In this document: in pieces, positions 62,341 through 64,000 of the stretch
Position numbering within the stretch: position 1 is the stretch's first letter
Layout: each line of letters starts with the position of its first letter
DNA from: Carallia brachiata
Taxonomy: Eukaryota > Streptophyta > Magnoliopsida > Malpighiales > Rhizophoraceae
Assembly: GCA_021464245.1 (NCBI GenBank)
Contig: JADCRB010000043.1
Coordinates: 276,168-340,167 of the forward strand
Direction: 5' to 3'
DNA: 64,000 nucleotides
Notes under the pieces: model-generated
Database searches by the model: none
The model's input: the letters and a program-made list of their open reading frames with translations, nothing else
What the model was told of the DNA's origin: nothing
Program-made: the position numbers and the translations under genes

Positions 62341-63430
62341 TGTTAAAAAAAATACTCATTGGATTCGGTGTATACATGTCATTTGAGTTAGATGAAAAAA
62401 AATTAGATGATACACATATTGATTAGGTTAAATAAGAAAAATTAGATGATATGCATGTTATTTGAATTAGATGAAAAGAAAATTAGATGACATGCATACT
62501 ATTTGGATTAGATGACATACATTATTCGGGTTAGGAGAAGATAATTTTTGGCCTATAAATAGACACTCTCTCAAATCCTCTAAACACATCTCAAGCAAAT
62601 CTAAATCTTTCACTTCTAAAGTTTTGCTTTCTTCCTCTCTTTCTTCTCTCTAAATATTTTGGGTATATGCTTTCTCCCTGTCACTGAGTTGAATCTGCTA
62701 AATCAAAAGTTTAAGATATTAATATTTGAGTGGGATCAAGCCTCTACGCTCTCATGGAGTTCATCTAATTCGAGTGAGATTAAACCTCCTATGATCCTCA
62801 CCGAAGTCCATCCAATCCGAGTGGGATTAACTTTCTTATAGCCCTTGCCGGAGTCCATTTCATTCAATCCAAGTGGGATCAAACCCTCTACGGCCCTCAC
62901 CGGAATCATCTAATTCGAGTGGGATCAATTCTCTTACCATCATCGGAGTCCATCCAATTGAGTGGGATCAAGCCTCTCACGGACTCACATAGTCCATCTA
63001 ATCTGAGTGAGATCAAATTTTCTACGGCCCTCACCGGAGTCCATCTAATCTGAGTGGAATCAAGCTTCCTACGACCCTTATTGGAGTCTATCCAATTTGA
63101 GTGGAAATCAAACCTCCTATGGCCCTCCGAGTCCATTTAGTCGAGTGGGATCAAGTCTCATACGACCCTCACTAGAGCCCAACCAATTCGAGTGGGATCA
63201 AGTCTTTTTAAGGCCCTCACTAGAGTCTCATTAGTCATCTGAGATCAAGTTTCGCCCTCAGTGAAATTAATTCTTTCAGTTCAAGAACAAGTTGTGGAAC
63301 TACACAATAAACATTAATCGGAGGATCAAACAAGATCGACCCTGCACAAATTTTAAATTTTTATTTGTAATTTGCATCTATATTTTCGAGTCTAACTGTT
63401 GAGGATCGACACATATGGGTCTATTATAAA
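62340..63430 (+). mobile_element. 5' LTR of a Ty3/gypsy retrotransposon
   Basis: U3 carries three or four ~45-base repeats of AATTAGATGA(T/C)A(T/G)(A/G)CAT words (about 62390-62520). A TATA box CTATAAATAG sits at 62554-62563, followed by a pyrimidine-rich R/U5 leader. A ~47-bp minisatellite fills about 62728-63260. The right boundary is placed near a TTTGGCACATTCGATGAGAC stretch, which resembles a diverged TTTGGCGCC primer-binding site. A gag gene follows. Left and right ends are approximate because the partner LTR is outside the window. Confidence 0.65.
62728..63260. repeat. Minisatellite within the LTR, ~47-bp unit, about 11 copies
   Basis: The unit reads roughly GAGTGGGATCAAGCCTCCTA, then CGGCCCTCACCGGAGTCCAT, then CTAATTC, repeated about 11 times with 10-25% divergence and small length changes. 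No unit is intact in all copies, so the array is old. Open frames across it on the minus strand are repeat artefacts. Confidence 0.9.
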
Positions 63431-63489
63431 TTTGGCACATTCGATGAGACCTTTCTACCTTTCATCTTTTACTCCTCCACAAAAAAAAA

Positions 63490-64000
63490 AAAGCAGGATT
63501 CCAATACCGACATTGTTGCAGTCATGATGACAAGCAACTAATACGGAAGACATGATTGCGAAATTAGAAAGCAGAATTTTCCAATTGCTTAAGGTTACGG
63601 AAGAAAAAGATCAACAGATCCCCCACCTTAAAGGAAAGGTTCGATCCATGTTATTCCTGAGACCCGTGAAGAGTAACCATATCCACCTGATTTACTCCTG
63701 AAGTAACTCCAACTAACACCTTCACAGCAGAAAAATAACAAAGTGGTCCCACATAGCTGTCGTCTGCGAATTCTGTCGCTCTGCTATCTGTTCAACATTT
63801 ACAAGACATGATAGCAAATACAATCCGCCTGCAACAAAGTGCACCACTTCAAGGTTCACAAATGTGCATCAAACCGTACATGAGACAGATTGAAAATCTC
63901 AGCATGCCCTTGAACTACCAACCGCCAAAATTTCAACAATTTGATGGACGAGATGATCTTAAATAGCATATCGCTCGTTTCGTCGAAACTTGCAACAATG
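63490..64000 (+). pseudogene. Ty3/gypsy gag gene fragment with in-frame stop, cut by the window edge
   Basis: The plus strand reads MPLNYQPPKFQQFDGRDD, a stop, then HIARFVETCNN at 63904-63999. This is the widely shared gypsy Gag sequence around KFQQFDG...H..FVETCNN. The stop is a single-codon change at a position where a Gln codon is usual. Further upstream, KLESRIFQLLKVTEEKDQQI and IKPYMRQIENLS also look Gag-like but lie in frames broken by stops. The copy is not functional as read. Confidence 0.8.

Noticed and set aside
62906..63136. 76-codon minus-strand frame with repeated WMDS motifs
   Set aside because: It is a translation of the LTR minisatellite.

Overview
This is a plant nuclear genomic window, almost certainly from a woody or herbaceous eudicot. 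Genes are intron-rich with GT-AG splicing, intergenic DNA is very AT-rich, and small transposons are abundant. I could not fix the species. No prokaryotic, organellar, CRISPR or viral system is visible. No intact tRNA, rRNA or miRNA gene could be supported.

Seven protein-coding genes can be built exon by exon. From left to right they are: (1) a WD40-repeat protein on the minus strand (288-4268, 8 coding exons, about 450 aa); (2) a Sec14/CRAL-TRIO phosphatidylinositol-transfer-like protein on the plus strand (16731-19834, 5 exons); (3) an Ole e 1-like secreted protein on the minus strand (21962-23241, 2 exons, 161 aa); (4) an FCS-like zinc finger (FLZ/DUF581) protein on the plus strand (32753-33663, 2 exons, 157 aa); (5) a GPI-anchored-type lipid transfer protein on the plus strand (37267-39256, 3 exons, 264 aa); (6) an organelle-targeted tRNA-modification GTPase MnmE/TrmE on the minus strand (40497-45956, 9 exons); and (7) a group-1 high-affinity sulfate transporter on the minus strand (48928-52698, 13 coding exons, 663 aa). 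They are independent transcription units, and no pathway or cluster logic links them. Splice phases close perfectly in five of the seven. In the Sec14 and MnmE genes exactly one base is missing, which points either to recent lesions or to residual assembly indels.

The DNA between and inside genes holds many mobile-element remains. There is a degenerate Ty1/copia 3' end (about 7.3-8.4 kb), a TAA-flanked PIF/Harbinger-type MITE (10636-11081) and a long-armed foldback element (11463-11896). An Au-type SINE with a matching target duplication lies in a Sec14 intron (17155-17322). A short retroposed sequence with a poly(A) tail and a perfect 13-bp target duplication lies at 25312-25533. Three small related AT-rich hairpins sit at 6.9, 28.0 and 29.0 kb. 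Two inverted copies of one ~0.4-kb element rich in CCGGTT-type motifs flank MnmE (39788-40200 and 46463-46907). A ~185-bp inverted repeat lies inside the last intron of the lipid-transfer gene. At the right edge a Ty3/gypsy LTR carrying a ~47-bp minisatellite is followed by a gag gene with an in-frame stop.

The long gene-free stretches (4.7-15.5 kb, 25.5-32.5 kb, 53.1-62.3 kb) look like ordinary decayed intergenic DNA. I found no convincing undescribed multi-gene system. The most useful leads are the two single-base lesions, the intronic hairpin, the MnmE-flanking repeat pair and the small hairpin family.
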